From Atopobacter phocae ATCC BAA-285 (GTDB taxonomy: Bacteria > Bacillota > Bacilli > Lactobacillales > Aerococcaceae), in the NCBI RefSeq assembly GCF_000526675.1, contig NZ_JAGN01000002.1, forward strand, positions 33,558 through 97,557: a stretch of DNA of 64,000 bases, in the 5' to 3' direction. This document shows positions 26,997 through 36,578 of this stretch, piece after piece. The notes under the pieces were generated by a model. The model did no database searches and had not been told where the DNA came from. It saw only the letters and a program-made list of their open reading frames with translations. The position numbers and the translations under genes are program-made. How positions within the stretch are numbered: the first letter of the stretch is position 1; each line of letters opens with the position of its first letter.

Positions 26997-26999
26997 AAT

Positions 27000-27046
27000 A
27001 ATCCCGTCAACTTCTTGCGTAACACAAGAAGTCGGCGGGATTTTTC
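27000..27046. terminator. Terminator between dhaM and metQ
   Basis: The arms AATCCCGTC-ACTTCTTG and CAAGAAGT-GGCGGGATT are followed by T5. It separates convergent dhaKLM and metNIQ. Confidence 0.82.
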
Positions 27047-27061
27047 ATTCTCTAAAAATAT

Positions 27062-27910
27062 TTATTTAAATGATTTCCATGCAGGGATTTGAGAACCTTT
27101 TGATGTTTGCTCAATCACTTTAATGGTTTCATCTGTTTGATAAACTTCAACAATTTTCTTATAAATTGGGTTATCTTTGTCTTCATCACGTGACGCAATA
27201 ATATTAATATATGGTCGTGCATCTTCGTTCACTTCTTCTAAAAAGATTGCATCTTTTGCCGGAATAAATCCAGCATCAACAGCGACATCACTATTAACTA
27301 CGGCAATATCCACATCATTTAACGCGCGAGCTGTTTGAGAAGCATCTAATTCCACTACTTCAATTTGTTTCTTATTATTCTTAATATCTTTGATTGTTGG
27401 CGTTTGACCAGCCGCTTGATCCAACTCGATTAAACCAGCTGTTTGAAGTAATAAAAGCGCGCGCCCACCGTTTGTCACATCATTTGGAATAGCTACTTTG
27501 GCGCCTTTTTTAAGTTGTTTTATTTCTTTTACTTGTTCTGAGTATATGCCCATTGGTTCATTAATTGTTTGGCCAATCGAAACGATTTGTGTGCCGTGTT
27601 CTTCATTATAATTATCTAAAAAGAATTGATGTTGAAATGCATTTAAATCAATCGATCCATCCGCTAGTGCACGATTCGGTTGATTATAATCTGAGAAATT
27701 GACATATTCTAATGTTATATTTTCATCTTTCAAACGTTCTTTCACATCATCCCAAACATCTGTATTAGCTCCCATGACACCTAATTTCACTGTCACAGCG
27801 TCTCCCAATTTGGCATCCTTCGCTTGTGTGCCTTGACTACCACAAGCGGCTAAGCAAGTGATTACGCCGATACTTAATATACTTTTCACAACTTTTTTCC
27901 ATCGTTTCAT
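27062..27910 (-). CDS. metQ: Methionine ABC transporter substrate-binding lipoprotein
   Basis: This 282-aa NlpA/MetQ-family lipoprotein has a basic N-terminus, a hydrophobic stretch and lipobox LAAC (Cys23). VKLGVMGANTDVWD, the segment DLNAFQHQFFLDNY and VAIPNDVTNGGRALLLLQ are typical of the methionine-binding fold. It delivers D- or L-methionine to MetI/MetN. It is the last gene of a T-box-controlled operon. Confidence 0.92.
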   Translation of the reverse strand: MKRWKKVVKSILSIGVITCLAACGSQGTQAKDAKLGDAVTVKLGVMGANTDVWDDVKERLKDENITLEYVNFSDYNQPNRALADGSIDLNAFQHQFFLDNYNEEHGTQIVSIGQTINEPMGIYSEQVKEIKQLKKGAKVAIPNDVTNGGRALLLLQTAGLIELDQAAGQTPTIKDIKNNKKQIEVVELDASQTARALNDVDIAVVNSDVAVDAGFIPAKDAIFLEEVNEDARPYINIIASRDEDKDNPIYKKIVEVYQTDETIKVIEQTSKGSQIPAWKSFK

Positions 27911-27924
27911 ATGCTTCTTCCTTT

Positions 27925-28602
27925 CTAATGTTCAATCCGTTTTAAAATTCGATTACTAACTTCTTGTGTCACAAAAACAATTAGCAAAATCATAGCGGTC
28001 GTTACGATTGTCACATCTGTTTGATACCGATTATACCCTCTTAAAATCGCTAAATTCCCAAGACCACCTGCCCCAACAGCTCCAGCCATTGCCGTTAAAC
28101 CAATAACATTAATAATCGTCAATGCAAAGGCACGAATAATTCCGGGTAAGCCTTCACGTAAATAAACGCGACATACAATTTCAGCGGGACTTAGGCCCAT
28201 TGATTGTGCTGCTTCAATGACTCCTGGATCCACTTCTAGCAAAGCATTCTCGATTTGACGAGCAAAAAATGGCGTCGTTCCTGCCACTAAAGGTACGAGT
28301 GCAGCAGTTGCCCCGATTGCCGTTCCTACAATCAAACGAGTGATTGTAACAAGTAAAGCCAATAAAATAATAAATGGAATCGCTCGTGTCATGTTAACAA
28401 ATTGATCCAACACGCGATAAAGCATTGGACGTTCCAATAAACCGCCAGGACGCGTTACTAACATACATACTCCAATTACAGTTCCAAGTACTCCCGCAAT
28501 AATACATGTCCATATCGACATATAGATGGTTTCCCATAACGCCTGCATAATCTCACTCCAAATAGGAAGGACATTCGGTAATAATTGATTAAATAGATTC
28601 AA
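27925..28602 (-). CDS. metI: Methionine ABC transporter permease
   Basis: This 225-aa permease has five membrane segments and the EAA-type motif EAAQSMGLSPAEIVCRVYLREGLPGI. It matches the MetI family. The start is TTG at 28602, behind GAGGAGGTGG, and overlaps metN by 14 bp. Confidence 0.93.
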   Translation of the reverse strand: MNLFNQLLPNVLPIWSEIMQALWETIYMSIWTCIIAGVLGTVIGVCMLVTRPGGLLERPMLYRVLDQFVNMTRAIPFIILLALLVTITRLIVGTAIGATAALVPLVAGTTPFFARQIENALLEVDPGVIEAAQSMGLSPAEIVCRVYLREGLPGIIRAFALTIINVIGLTAMAGAVGAGGLGNLAILRGYNRYQTDVTIVTTAMILLIVFVTQEVSNRILKRIEH

Positions 28603-29677
28603 AACGATCCACCTCCTCTTGTTTCTTCATTGCTAATTCAACTGCTTGAATATCAATAATTGTTGTTGTCACATCGTTTGCCTTTAAGTAATTAAAAGCA
28701 GCTTGTCGTTGCTCCGATGTTCCTGCAATAGTCACCATGAGACGCCCTACTGGAATACCTTGAATCATTTCAATATTACCGTATAAAATATTTGTTGATA
28801 CATCAAACCGCTTGTATAAATCTTGAATTAATGGCTCACTCGTTGTTTCACCAACATATTTAAGTTCAACTAATTGTGCATCCTCACTTAACTGTGCTAC
28901 TGTTTGATTCGTAATAATTGTTTCCAATGCTTGATCCATATGAGTTGCTGTTTGGATAAACTGTTGGGTTAATTCTTTCTTTGGTTGACTGAAAATCGTC
29001 ACACTATCTCCCAATTCAATTACTTGTCCCGCTTCCATCACAGCTACACGATGACAGATTTCTTTAACGACTTGCATTTCATGTGTAATCATAACGATTG
29101 TTAGGTTTAACTGTTGATTTAATCGTTTAAGCAATTTCAAAATTTGATTTGTTGTTTGAGGATCTAATGCACTAGTTGCTTCGTCACATAATAAAATTTC
29201 TGGATCATTTGCTAGTGCGCGCGCAATCGCTACGCGTTGCTTTTGTCCTCCTGATAGTTGGCTAGGATAACTTTTGGTCTTATCTTTTAAGCCAACCAAA
29301 TCTAGTAATTGTAACGCTTTTTCTTCTTGTTCTTTTTTAGTCAATCCACTTTTTTTCAATGGAAAAGCCACATTACTTACAACATTTAAACTATTCATTA
29401 AATTGAAATGTTGAAAAATCATACCAATTTTACGACGTTTTTCACGTAATTCCTGCGCCTTTAATTGTGTCATATCCGTATCGCCAATACGAACGGTACC
29501 GCTACTTGGTCGTTGTAATAAATTAATAACACGAACTAACGTACTTTTTCCAGCTCCAGAATAGCCAACAATTCCAAATATTTCACCTGCTTGAATTGTT
29601 AAAGAAACGTCCTTTACTGCATGCACGGTCTTTTTATCCGTTTGAAAGGTTACGTTTATTTGATCTAACTCAATCAT
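28589..29677 (-). CDS. metN: Methionine ABC transporter ATPase
   Basis: This 362-aa ATPase has Walker A GYSGAGKST, signature LSGGQKQR, Walker B ILLCDEATSALD, and a C-terminal NIL domain (about residues 265-345) that senses methionine in the family. The order metN-metI-metQ is standard. It is the first gene after the T-box leader. Confidence 0.94.
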   Translation of the reverse strand: MIELDQINVTFQTDKKTVHAVKDVSLTIQAGEIFGIVGYSGAGKSTLVRVINLLQRPSSGTVRIGDTDMTQLKAQELREKRRKIGMIFQHFNLMNSLNVVSNVAFPLKKSGLTKKEQEEKALQLLDLVGLKDKTKSYPSQLSGGQKQRVAIARALANDPEILLCDEATSALDPQTTNQILKLLKRLNQQLNLTIVMITHEMQVVKEICHRVAVMEAGQVIELGDSVTIFSQPKKELTQQFIQTATHMDQALETIITNQTVAQLSEDAQLVELKYVGETTSEPLIQDLYKRFDVSTNILYGNIEMIQGIPVGRLMVTIAGTSEQRQAAFNYLKANDVTTTIIDIQAVELAMKKQEEVDRFESI

Positions 29678-29717
29678 TTGTCACACTCCTTCTCATTCTT
29701 TTCCTCGTATTTTTGAT

Positions 29718-29990
29718 TAAAAAAAGTCCTTTCACTAGTTATCTAGTAAAAGGACGAATATATTTTCGTGGTACCACCTTTATTCGGAAGCGAACTTCCC
29801 TCAGCCCAACGTCATGAACTAATTAGTCGTGAGATTGGTTTCTCTTTTAACGGTGAGAGCTTCCGAAGTTACCTACTTATCGACAACTTATCCTAAAAGG
29901 CCATTTTCAACTCGTCTGAACTTAGCGTTTTCCACCTAACAACGCCTCTCTATTAAGCATTCGAGCTTACTTTCCTTCTCAGTCAGATTT
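29718..29990 (-). promoter_or_regulatory. T-box leader of metNIQ (probable methionine specifier)
   Basis: On the minus strand the T-box core AAGGTGGTACCACG (29767-29780) is followed by a terminator hairpin at 29726-29755 (GTCCTTTTACTAG and CTAGTGAAAGGAC, then T7). Upstream is a stem I region with a GGTGG loop. An ATG at 29902-29904 lies in the 3' half of stem I, after AGTTGAAA, where the specifier codon is expected. Uncharged tRNA-Met should prevent termination. The leader class is certain; the specifier is an inference supported by the genes it controls. Confidence 0.9.
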
Positions 29991-30027
29991 ACTTATTAAT
30001 TTAATGTTTTGATTAAGGTTACATTAA

Positions 30028-30056
30028 ATATTACTCATATCAAGCTGTTATGTCAA
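30028..30056 (-). promoter_or_regulatory. metNIQ promoter
   Basis: On the minus strand, TTGACA (30051-30056) and TAATAT (30028-30033) have 17-base spacing, upstream of the T-box leader. Confidence 0.72.
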
Positions 30057-30104
30057 GTAGAACTTATCGATTGTTCTTCTTTTTATTATGGTTGAAATCC
30101 AATA

Positions 30105-30153
30105 TATAAAAATGCTTCCAAGGTTTAGTGTATGAACTAAGCCTTGAAAGCAT
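30105..30153 (-). terminator. Terminator after LPXTG protein gene
   Basis: On the minus strand, ATGCTTTCAAGG-TTAGT and ACTAA-CCTTGGAAGCAT form a long hairpin followed by T5. Confidence 0.78.
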
Positions 30154-30214
30154 CAATTCTCATAGTAATGATTTGGTTATTTCACTGAACAATCATTCCC
30201 CATGATTTTTTGAA

Positions 30215-33200
30215 TTATTCTTTTTCTTCTTTTTTAAAACCTGGGATAGCAAATCCTAACCCTGAAAGAACAGCAATGAAAGCAGCTCCTAATGAACTAA
30301 CTGCACCGGTTTGAGGTAATTCTTCTTGCATTTGTTTAGTTGGTGTTTCTGTTTTCGGTGTTTCTGTTTTTGGTGTTTCTGTCTTTGGTGTTTCTGTCTT
30401 CGGTGTTTCTGTCTTCGGTGTTTCTGTCTTTGGTGTTTCTGTCTTTGGTGTTTCTGTCTTTGGTGTTTCTGTCTTCACTGTACGTTTATACACATACGTA
30501 ATTTCTTGTTTCATACCTGGTACATATTTACCCGGTACTTCCTTACCGTCTTTGTCAAATACTGGATTATTCACTGGGTTTTCTGTCGTAAAGAATGTAT
30601 AGCCTAGTTTGTCTTTCTTACCAGTTGTATAGGTTTCATTCTCAGTTCCTTCAGTTGTGTTTCCTTCTTCTACTTGACGACTAATTTCTTTTCCATTTTC
30701 ATTATGTGTGATATAGATGTGGTGTTCTTGGAATTTTCCAACAATCACTTCTTTTTTGACATATTCATAATCAATTAATTGTTTGATTCCTGGAACAAAC
30801 TTGCCTTGTGTTATTTTAGATTCTTTATTAAAAAATGTTTTATCTTTCAAATTATCTGTTGAAACAATTTTGTCAAACGTGAATCCTTCTTTTTCATCTT
30901 GTTTTGCCTCAAACGTTTCTGTTGCAAAACCTTCTTGAAATTCATTGGTTTTCTTTAATGAAGGTACTTCTTTTCTTTCGATTAAATTATTTTCCATATC
31001 ATAATATTCAATAAAATAACGATGGGTATCCTCAAAACGTCCTGGTTGAACGACTTTTTCATAGACATAAGTAATTTCTTTGTTTTTACCTATTTCGAAG
31101 TTACCTTCTTGAGGAGTCCCCTTTTCTTTATCATAGACTGGTTCATCTTTTTCATCTTGTGTCTTTATGAATGTATAACCTTCTTCTTCTTTTTTAGACG
31201 TTGAATATTTTTCACTCGGTTTTCCTTTAATTACTTCAGATGATTTAGAAATTAATTCATTTTTCTCTCGTTTAATTTCTTTGCCTTCAAAGTTTTTTTC
31301 TATATCATAATATTCATGATTTTCTTTAAAGGTTCCGGCAAATAAAACTTTTTTAAAATAATTATACTCGACAGCTTGCAATATTCCAGGAACATATTGC
31401 CCATTCGTTATAGCTTTTTTCTTGTTAAAATAACTAGCATCTTCTAATCCTTTTGTATCCGTTATATCACGATAAATAAAATCATTTTGCTCTTCTTTAC
31501 TTGCTTTGAATCCTTTATCATCATCTGAAAATCCTTCTTGAAATTTATTTGTATGTTTAAGCTCAGTAAATTCTTCTGTCTTAACCAGTTCACCCTTTTC
31601 ATTAACGTACTCTATATAATACCGATGTGTATCCTCAAAACGACCAGGCTGAATTTCACGTTGATATACGTATTTAGCTTCTAATAATTCATTTACTTTA
31701 AATTGGCCTTTACTCGAGGCAGTACTTGTAGCTACTGCTGTTCCTTCATCTTTTGCTTCTGCCAACGTATTTTTGTATTCTACTCCATTGAAAACTGGAA
31801 TTTGACTTGTATTATAAGACATATCCGGTCTACCTTGTTGGAGTTTACCTTTTATCACACCATCTGTTTTTATAGTGTTTTCAGTTCCATCAAAGTTTTT
31901 TACTATCGTTTTATAAACATGTTGATCTCTAAAAGCACCGTTCACATAAAATCCAATTGCGGCTTGTTGAGCGCCTGTAGAGTTAATATAAATTCCTACT
32001 TCTGTTGGATTACTTGTATACACAATTGGTACTGTTCGGTAATCTTGTGCAGTTAAAACTGGACCAAACCATTGCGTTCCTAATCCACCGTCACTCGATG
32101 GTTCAAAATCTTTGTCTCTTGCAATCCACGCTTCTGCTGGTGTTCCAACTTTAGGACGTCGTGCTGGCTTTAAAGAAGAATCTTCAAACCGATCTTTATA
32201 AGTATCAAAATAAACTCTATGTATACTATTATTTATCATCTTCCATTCACTTGATCCATTCGCTATTAAATCGTCTTTAGCAAATGTATAGATTTTTTTC
32301 AAATCTTCATCAGCAAGATTAAGCTCTGTTTTAATGGTATTGATTGGTGCATACATTCCTTTAGTTTTTTCTATTAAGTCTCGTGCCTCTTGTACTGTAA
32401 AGGTTTTATCTGCACTCTTATTTATATAAAGCATATAGAGTTCAATAAAGCTAACTGGTTCACTTCCTACATAACTTTCTTTACCTTCCAGATTAGTGTA
32501 ATTTAAAGCTGCGCTTCCTTCATCTTGTCTGTGCACATCATATTCTCTAGAGTCAATTGGCGTTGAAATAAATGGTCGTTTTTCTTTCTTTACAGCTTCT
32601 TTAGGTAACCCTGGATATTTAGGATGTTGTAATTCACTTAGTTTTTTCCATGATGTACCATCTGTATGCATAATTATCGCTTCAGAATAATTTGCTTCCT
32701 CTGCATCTATAGCAACCAAATCAAGCGGTAATCTTTCAGTATCTGCTGCACCTTTTAAATATAATCCTATATCAAACTCCACACCGATATTAGCCGCTTC
32801 ACCTGATGATCCAATTACTGAATTTGCAATTTCAACATCTGATTGTGACACATTAGACCATGGTGTATCCACATTTCTTAATATAACGTTGTTTTCTTCC
32901 GTATTTAATCCATGATTCCATAAGAGACTATTTTTTTCTAAAATGATTTTTTCTTCAGCTGTATATGCTGTTTCATAATCTATTCCTAAATTTGTTAACC
33001 TTCTTTTGAATTCATCTGTTGCAGTAAAAGGTTGGACTTTTTTGACTCTTAATCTAATTTCATATTGATCAGAAATCGATTGTGTTATTTTCAACCCCTC
33101 TTTTAACACTAAAATGGGTTCTTCAACATTATTTACGATTCGAGTTGATATTTCAACGGGTTGATTATCTTTATCTTGAATTATCGTATCCTTCCCATTA

Positions 33201-33628
33201 TAATCTAACCAAATAATATTTTTGTTAATATAGTCTGCTGAAGCATTCTCTTTGAGCTTGAATTCTTCAAATATTTTCGCTTTTTCTTCTTCAACTATTT
33301 GTTTTTCCGTTTTTTCTTCTAATGCTGTTGTTTTAAATTTCGGCGTAGTTTCAGTTTTTTCCTCCGATGTATCATCAAGTTTTGCTTCAACAGTTGTCAT
33401 TTCTACTCCATCTTCAGGAGATACTACAATGTCCACATCTTCTTCAATCAAAATATTTTCCGTATTATTTACACTTTCTTCAGCAGCTTGAATTATTTGA
33501 ACATTAGTAGAAACTAGTGTCAACCCTACAATTATGGAAGCCAATCCTAATGTCGTTTTTCTTAATGCATAATTAGCCTTTTTATCTGGATTTTTATTAA
33601 AATTTATTTTTTTACTATTTTTTATCAT
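30215..33628 (-). CDS. LPXTG cell-wall anchored adhesin-like protein with modular repeats
   Basis: This 1137-aa surface protein has a long signal peptide with YALRKTTLGLASIIVG (residues about 20-35), a variant of the YSIRK/GS signal. An acidic linker (about 55-130) precedes a large non-repetitive region (about 130-650). That region includes EVGIYINSTGAQQAAIGFYV, reminiscent of CshA-type adhesive domains. Two tandem copies of a roughly 200-aa unit follow (about 650-1051), each made of two similar 100-aa beta modules, then nine KTETP wall-spanning repeats and LPQTG (1104-1108) with a membrane segment and charged tail. Sortase A would link it to peptidoglycan. The binding partner is unknown. AAGGGG precedes the ATG. 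Confidence 0.88.
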   Translation of the reverse strand: MIKNSKKINFNKNPDKKANYALRKTTLGLASIIVGLTLVSTNVQIIQAAEESVNNTENILIEEDVDIVVSPEDGVEMTTVEAKLDDTSEEKTETTPKFKTTALEEKTEKQIVEEEKAKIFEEFKLKENASADYINKNIIWLDYNGKDTIIQDKDNQPVEISTRIVNNVEEPILVLKEGLKITQSISDQYEIRLRVKKVQPFTATDEFKRRLTNLGIDYETAYTAEEKIILEKNSLLWNHGLNTEENNVILRNVDTPWSNVSQSDVEIANSVIGSSGEAANIGVEFDIGLYLKGAADTERLPLDLVAIDAEEANYSEAIIMHTDGTSWKKLSELQHPKYPGLPKEAVKKEKRPFISTPIDSREYDVHRQDEGSAALNYTNLEGKESYVGSEPVSFIELYMLYINKSADKTFTVQEARDLIEKTKGMYAPINTIKTELNLADEDLKKIYTFAKDDLIANGSSEWKMINNSIHRVYFDTYKDRFEDSSLKPARRPKVGTPAEAWIARDKDFEPSSDGGLGTQWFGPVLTAQDYRTVPIVYTSNPTEVGIYINSTGAQQAAIGFYVNGAFRDQHVYKTIVKNFDGTENTIKTDGVIKGKLQQGRPDMSYNTSQIPVFNGVEYKNTLAEAKDEGTAVATSTASSKGQFKVNELLEAKYVYQREIQPGRFEDTHRYYIEYVNEKGELVKTEEFTELKHTNKFQEGFSDDDKGFKASKEEQNDFIYRDITDTKGLEDASYFNKKKAITNGQYVPGILQAVEYNYFKKVLFAGTFKENHEYYDIEKNFEGKEIKREKNELISKSSEVIKGKPSEKYSTSKKEEEGYTFIKTQDEKDEPVYDKEKGTPQEGNFEIGKNKEITYVYEKVVQPGRFEDTHRYFIEYYDMENNLIERKEVPSLKKTNEFQEGFATETFEAKQDEKEGFTFDKIVSTDNLKDKTFFNKESKITQGKFVPGIKQLIDYEYVKKEVIVGKFQEHHIYITHNENGKEISRQVEEGNTTEGTENETYTTGKKDKLGYTFFTTENPVNNPVFDKDGKEVPGKYVPGMKQEITYVYKRTVKTETPKTETPKTETPKTETPKTETPKTETPKTETPKTETPKTETPTKQMQEELPQTGAVSSLGAAFIAVLSGLGFAIPGFKKEEKE
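30342..30476 (-). repeat. Nine 15-bp repeats encoding KTETP
   Basis: Nine near-identical 15-bp units code for KTETP, with only third-position C/T changes. Such tracts change copy number by slippage or recombination and set how far the protein projects through the wall. Confidence 0.93.
30476..31680 (-). repeat. Two tandem ~600-bp repeat units in the surface protein gene
   Basis: The segment coding PGRFEDTHRYYIEY recurs about 603 bp later as PGRFEDTHRYFIEY. Within each unit a second, weaker copy of the module occurs (KENHEYYDIEK and QEHHIYITHNE). Each module ends in an I/VTYVY-type strand. The protein similarity is moderate, so the duplication is not recent. Confidence 0.75.
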
Positions 33629-34048
33629 ATATTATTGCCCCTTTTAGTTGTTTTCAGTCGATGTTTAATATCGCATTATTACTACTTTACACCTTTTACA
33701 GGACAATGTCACACAAAGCAACTTACAAATGAACAATAAAAATTACTTATTACAATTTTAGAATTCTTTTAATATGTAAAAACTGATTCAAACTCCATTT
33801 TTATCAATAACGCAGAAAATTTAGCAGCTTATTTTTTATATACTATTTAATTACTTTAATACATTTTTATACTTTGTTTAAAAACAAATTAAAAGAAAGC
33901 AAATCCCCTTTTTCTCTTAAAGGTTATTCACTTTCTTAAACTTTTAAATTTTATTCACTTTTTCAACCTGTTTTTTTATGCTACTTTTTATTTAATAATA
34001 CTTTTTTAGTTTGCTGACTTTCAAATAAATCTATATTAATTTAACTCA
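33629..34048. other. Gene-free A/T-rich gap between surface protein and GH31 genes
   Basis: No coding frame or RNA gene is seen. It should hold the promoter of the surface-protein gene at its left end. A probable terminator for the GH31 transcript is at 33885-33938. Confidence 0.5.
33885..33938 (-). terminator. Probable terminator after GH31 gene
   Basis: On the minus strand, AAGAAAGTGAAT and ATTTGCTTTCTT pair (with two G-U pairs) around an A-rich loop and lead into a T-rich tract. Confidence 0.5.
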
Positions 34049-36337
34049 TTAACTTTCTTCCACATATAACCACTCGAACAAAATCCCATACACTTCTTCA
34101 GATACGATGTTTTTAATAGACGCTAGGAAACTCATCGTATTTGATCGGTTTGAAAATTTCCCTAAAATTTCATGTTTTAAATCATATGGCATGTTAGCTT
34201 GTTTCAGAAAATCAAATACACATGTATCAATTGATTGGTGCGCTACCAGTTTCATTCCTGGCAATTTGATTATTTGGTTACTCCATTCGATTGAATCGAT
34301 TGTTAATTCATTTTTTAACGCATCATAGTACATATTTTGTTCTAAACTCATCGTTTGATCCCATTCTATGCCATGAATCATTATTTTATTTTTTCGTTCA
34401 GTTATTGGTTGTGACACCTTTAATTGAATATCACGTCGTTGCCAATTGAATTCTAAAGTAGTTTCAATCCGTTGCTTATCTGCTTGTTCTATTAGAGTAA
34501 ATTGATTATCTGCTCCTGGATAAAGGTGCCATGTTATTTTTTGCGGAAGCTCATTTGACGGTGTATGTAATGCATTTTCGTCCATTGGAACAATCGCACC
34601 CGCTCTCATAAATAACGGTATTTCATTTAATTGACGATAAATATTTAAGTGAACATTCCCTTGATAACGGCGACCACTTGTTGCATCAAACCATATCCCC
34701 TCAGGCAACCAAACGGTCTCTTTTGCATGATGAGTCACTGCATCTACTGGATGAGTCATTGGTAGTACAATCATTTCTGAGCCAAAATAATACTCATTTG
34801 GCACGTGATATGATGCTTCTTGATAAGGATATTCATAGTACATCGGACGTATAAGTGGTAAGCCCGCTTCATGGGTTTGTACATTCATTGTATACAAATA
34901 CGGAAGCAATTGATGGCGTAACAATAAATAGTCTTGCATCATTTCTTGAATCATCGGTGGTTGTTCCCATGGCTCTTTATTCATAAATGGACTGTTTGAA
35001 CTGTGTAATCGATTAATTGGATTAAATACCCCATATTGAACCCAACGAATGAGTAGCTCAGGGTCATGGGTCCCGTGCATATGCCCACCAATGTCATGAC
35101 TCCACCAACTGTATCCTATATTTGATGCCGTCGCGGTAAAATAAGGTTGAAACTGCAACGATTCCCACGTTGTAAACGTATCGCCTGAAAATCCAATGGG
35201 GTAGCGATGACTACCTGGTCCAGCATACCGTGATAAAATAATGTCTTGCTGTTGCTTACGTTGTACATCATGATAATGGTAGTGATTTAATAACCACAGT
35301 GGATCAATGCCATCACTCGCCCCAATACCACCTTGTTGCCAATCAATCCACCAAAAATCAACTCCTTGTTGTTCCAGTGGATGGTGAACTAATTCAAAAT
35401 AAGCTGAACGAAATGCTGGATTGCTCATATCAAAAACAGCTGGCTCTTCAATCGATTGATTTAGTCCTAAGCGCTTTGCTACTTCTGGGTACATGGTCTC
35501 GAATCCACGAATGCCTGAAGCAGGGTGTACATTTAAAGTGACTTTTAGTTGGCGATCTTTTAACTCTTTTAGAAATTGTTCTGGATTTGGGAACAGTTCG
35601 TTATTCCACGTATAGCCCGTCCAACCACTTCCATATTTAGGATCAACTTGAGTAATATGCCAATCCATATCAATAACACTTACCGATAAAGGAATATGCG
35701 CTGCTTTAAATCGATCCATTAAATCAACATATTCATCTGCTCGATAAGCCCAATAGCGACTCCACCAGTTGCCTAATGCATAACGTGGAAGTAGTGGTGT
35801 AGGCCCAGTTAACCGATAATAATCCCTTAGTGCTCGTTTATAGTCACGACCATATGCAAAGAAGTACAAGTCCACCGTTTCCTTAGAACGTGCTTGAATA
35901 CTTTCCCCTTCTTCATATACTATCGCAGAAGTTGAATCATCTAAAATCGCAAATCCTTCTTTCGAAAGAATCCCATTATCTAGTTCAACCGCACCATCGC
36001 TTTCGTCCAGCGTTCGAGCCGTTCCTTTTAGATTGGCCGGTTGATCGCCATAACGCCACCGATTCCCATAAGGTGTTAAATTATTTTTTACATCGATATA
36101 CAATCCCGCCGGACTAAACATTTGTTTGTCATAATATAAGTGGAAAAAATCACCAATAATTTCTAATCGATTCGTTTCATCAATCACATGCACTTTCGTT
36201 TGATCTAATGCTCGATTGACAACGACTTGGGTTGACTCATCTGTAAATTCACCTTGCGGATGATACTCCATACGAATGAGTGAATCTGTTAAAATCGAGA
36301 AACGATAGGTTGTTCCCGAAATGATAGTTGGTTCCAT
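34049..36337 (-). CDS. Glycoside hydrolase family 31 enzyme
   Basis: This 762-aa cytoplasmic (no signal peptide) GH31 enzyme has an N-terminal beta domain and a barrel. GNWWSRYWAY and SVIDMDWH lie at its start. The nucleophile region WWIDWQQGG (Asp near residue 332) and the acid/base region FSGDTFTTW (near 386) follow, then WWSHDIGGHMHG. The WIDWQQG form differs from the WxDMNE of classical alpha-glucosidases. Substrate (alpha-glucoside, alpha-xyloside, alpha-galactoside or other) cannot be assigned. The start at 36337 is preferred because AAAGGA abuts the ATG at 36349. It has no transporter gene beside it. Confidence 0.82.
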   Translation of the reverse strand: MEPTIISGTTYRFSILTDSLIRMEYHPQGEFTDESTQVVVNRALDQTKVHVIDETNRLEIIGDFFHLYYDKQMFSPAGLYIDVKNNLTPYGNRWRYGDQPANLKGTARTLDESDGAVELDNGILSKEGFAILDDSTSAIVYEEGESIQARSKETVDLYFFAYGRDYKRALRDYYRLTGPTPLLPRYALGNWWSRYWAYRADEYVDLMDRFKAAHIPLSVSVIDMDWHITQVDPKYGSGWTGYTWNNELFPNPEQFLKELKDRQLKVTLNVHPASGIRGFETMYPEVAKRLGLNQSIEEPAVFDMSNPAFRSAYFELVHHPLEQQGVDFWWIDWQQGGIGASDGIDPLWLLNHYHYHDVQRKQQQDIILSRYAGPGSHRYPIGFSGDTFTTWESLQFQPYFTATASNIGYSWWSHDIGGHMHGTHDPELLIRWVQYGVFNPINRLHSSNSPFMNKEPWEQPPMIQEMMQDYLLLRHQLLPYLYTMNVQTHEAGLPLIRPMYYEYPYQEASYHVPNEYYFGSEMIVLPMTHPVDAVTHHAKETVWLPEGIWFDATSGRRYQGNVHLNIYRQLNEIPLFMRAGAIVPMDENALHTPSNELPQKITWHLYPGADNQFTLIEQADKQRIETTLEFNWQRRDIQLKVSQPITERKNKIMIHGIEWDQTMSLEQNMYYDALKNELTIDSIEWSNQIIKLPGMKLVAHQSIDTCVFDFLKQANMPYDLKHEILGKFSNRSNTMSFLASIKNIVSEEVYGILFEWLYVEES

Positions 36338-36514
36338 ACGAAATTCCATTCCTTTCTACATCTTTTCTCACTATTAGTCTATCAATCTCCCTTATAAAAG
36401 TACACGATTTTCTGGCTGCTTCACTGTTTATTAATCAACAATTGAAACCGTGTTCCTATCATTCATTACTTCAATCTGTGCTAATACTATTAAGCGTCTC
36501 CGATTGCATCCACA

Positions 36515-36553
36515 CAAAAAAAGACGAAGCTCTTTTCAGAGTCTTCGTCTCGT
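36515..36553 (-). terminator. Terminator of the citDEF-transporter operon
   Basis: On the minus strand, GACGAAGACTCT and AGAGCTTCGTC form a hairpin followed by T7, about 25 bp past the transporter stop. Confidence 0.8.
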
Positions 36554-36578
36554 CGATTTTCTAATAGTTGCTTACTTA

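Noticed and set aside
30342..30476. CRISPR-like regular repeats
   Set aside because: The units are contiguous 15-bp coding repeats without spacers.
30326..30607. Cys/Phe/Leu-rich frame opposite the KTETP repeats
   Set aside because: It is the reverse reading of the 15-bp repeats; no ribosome site and no independent support.
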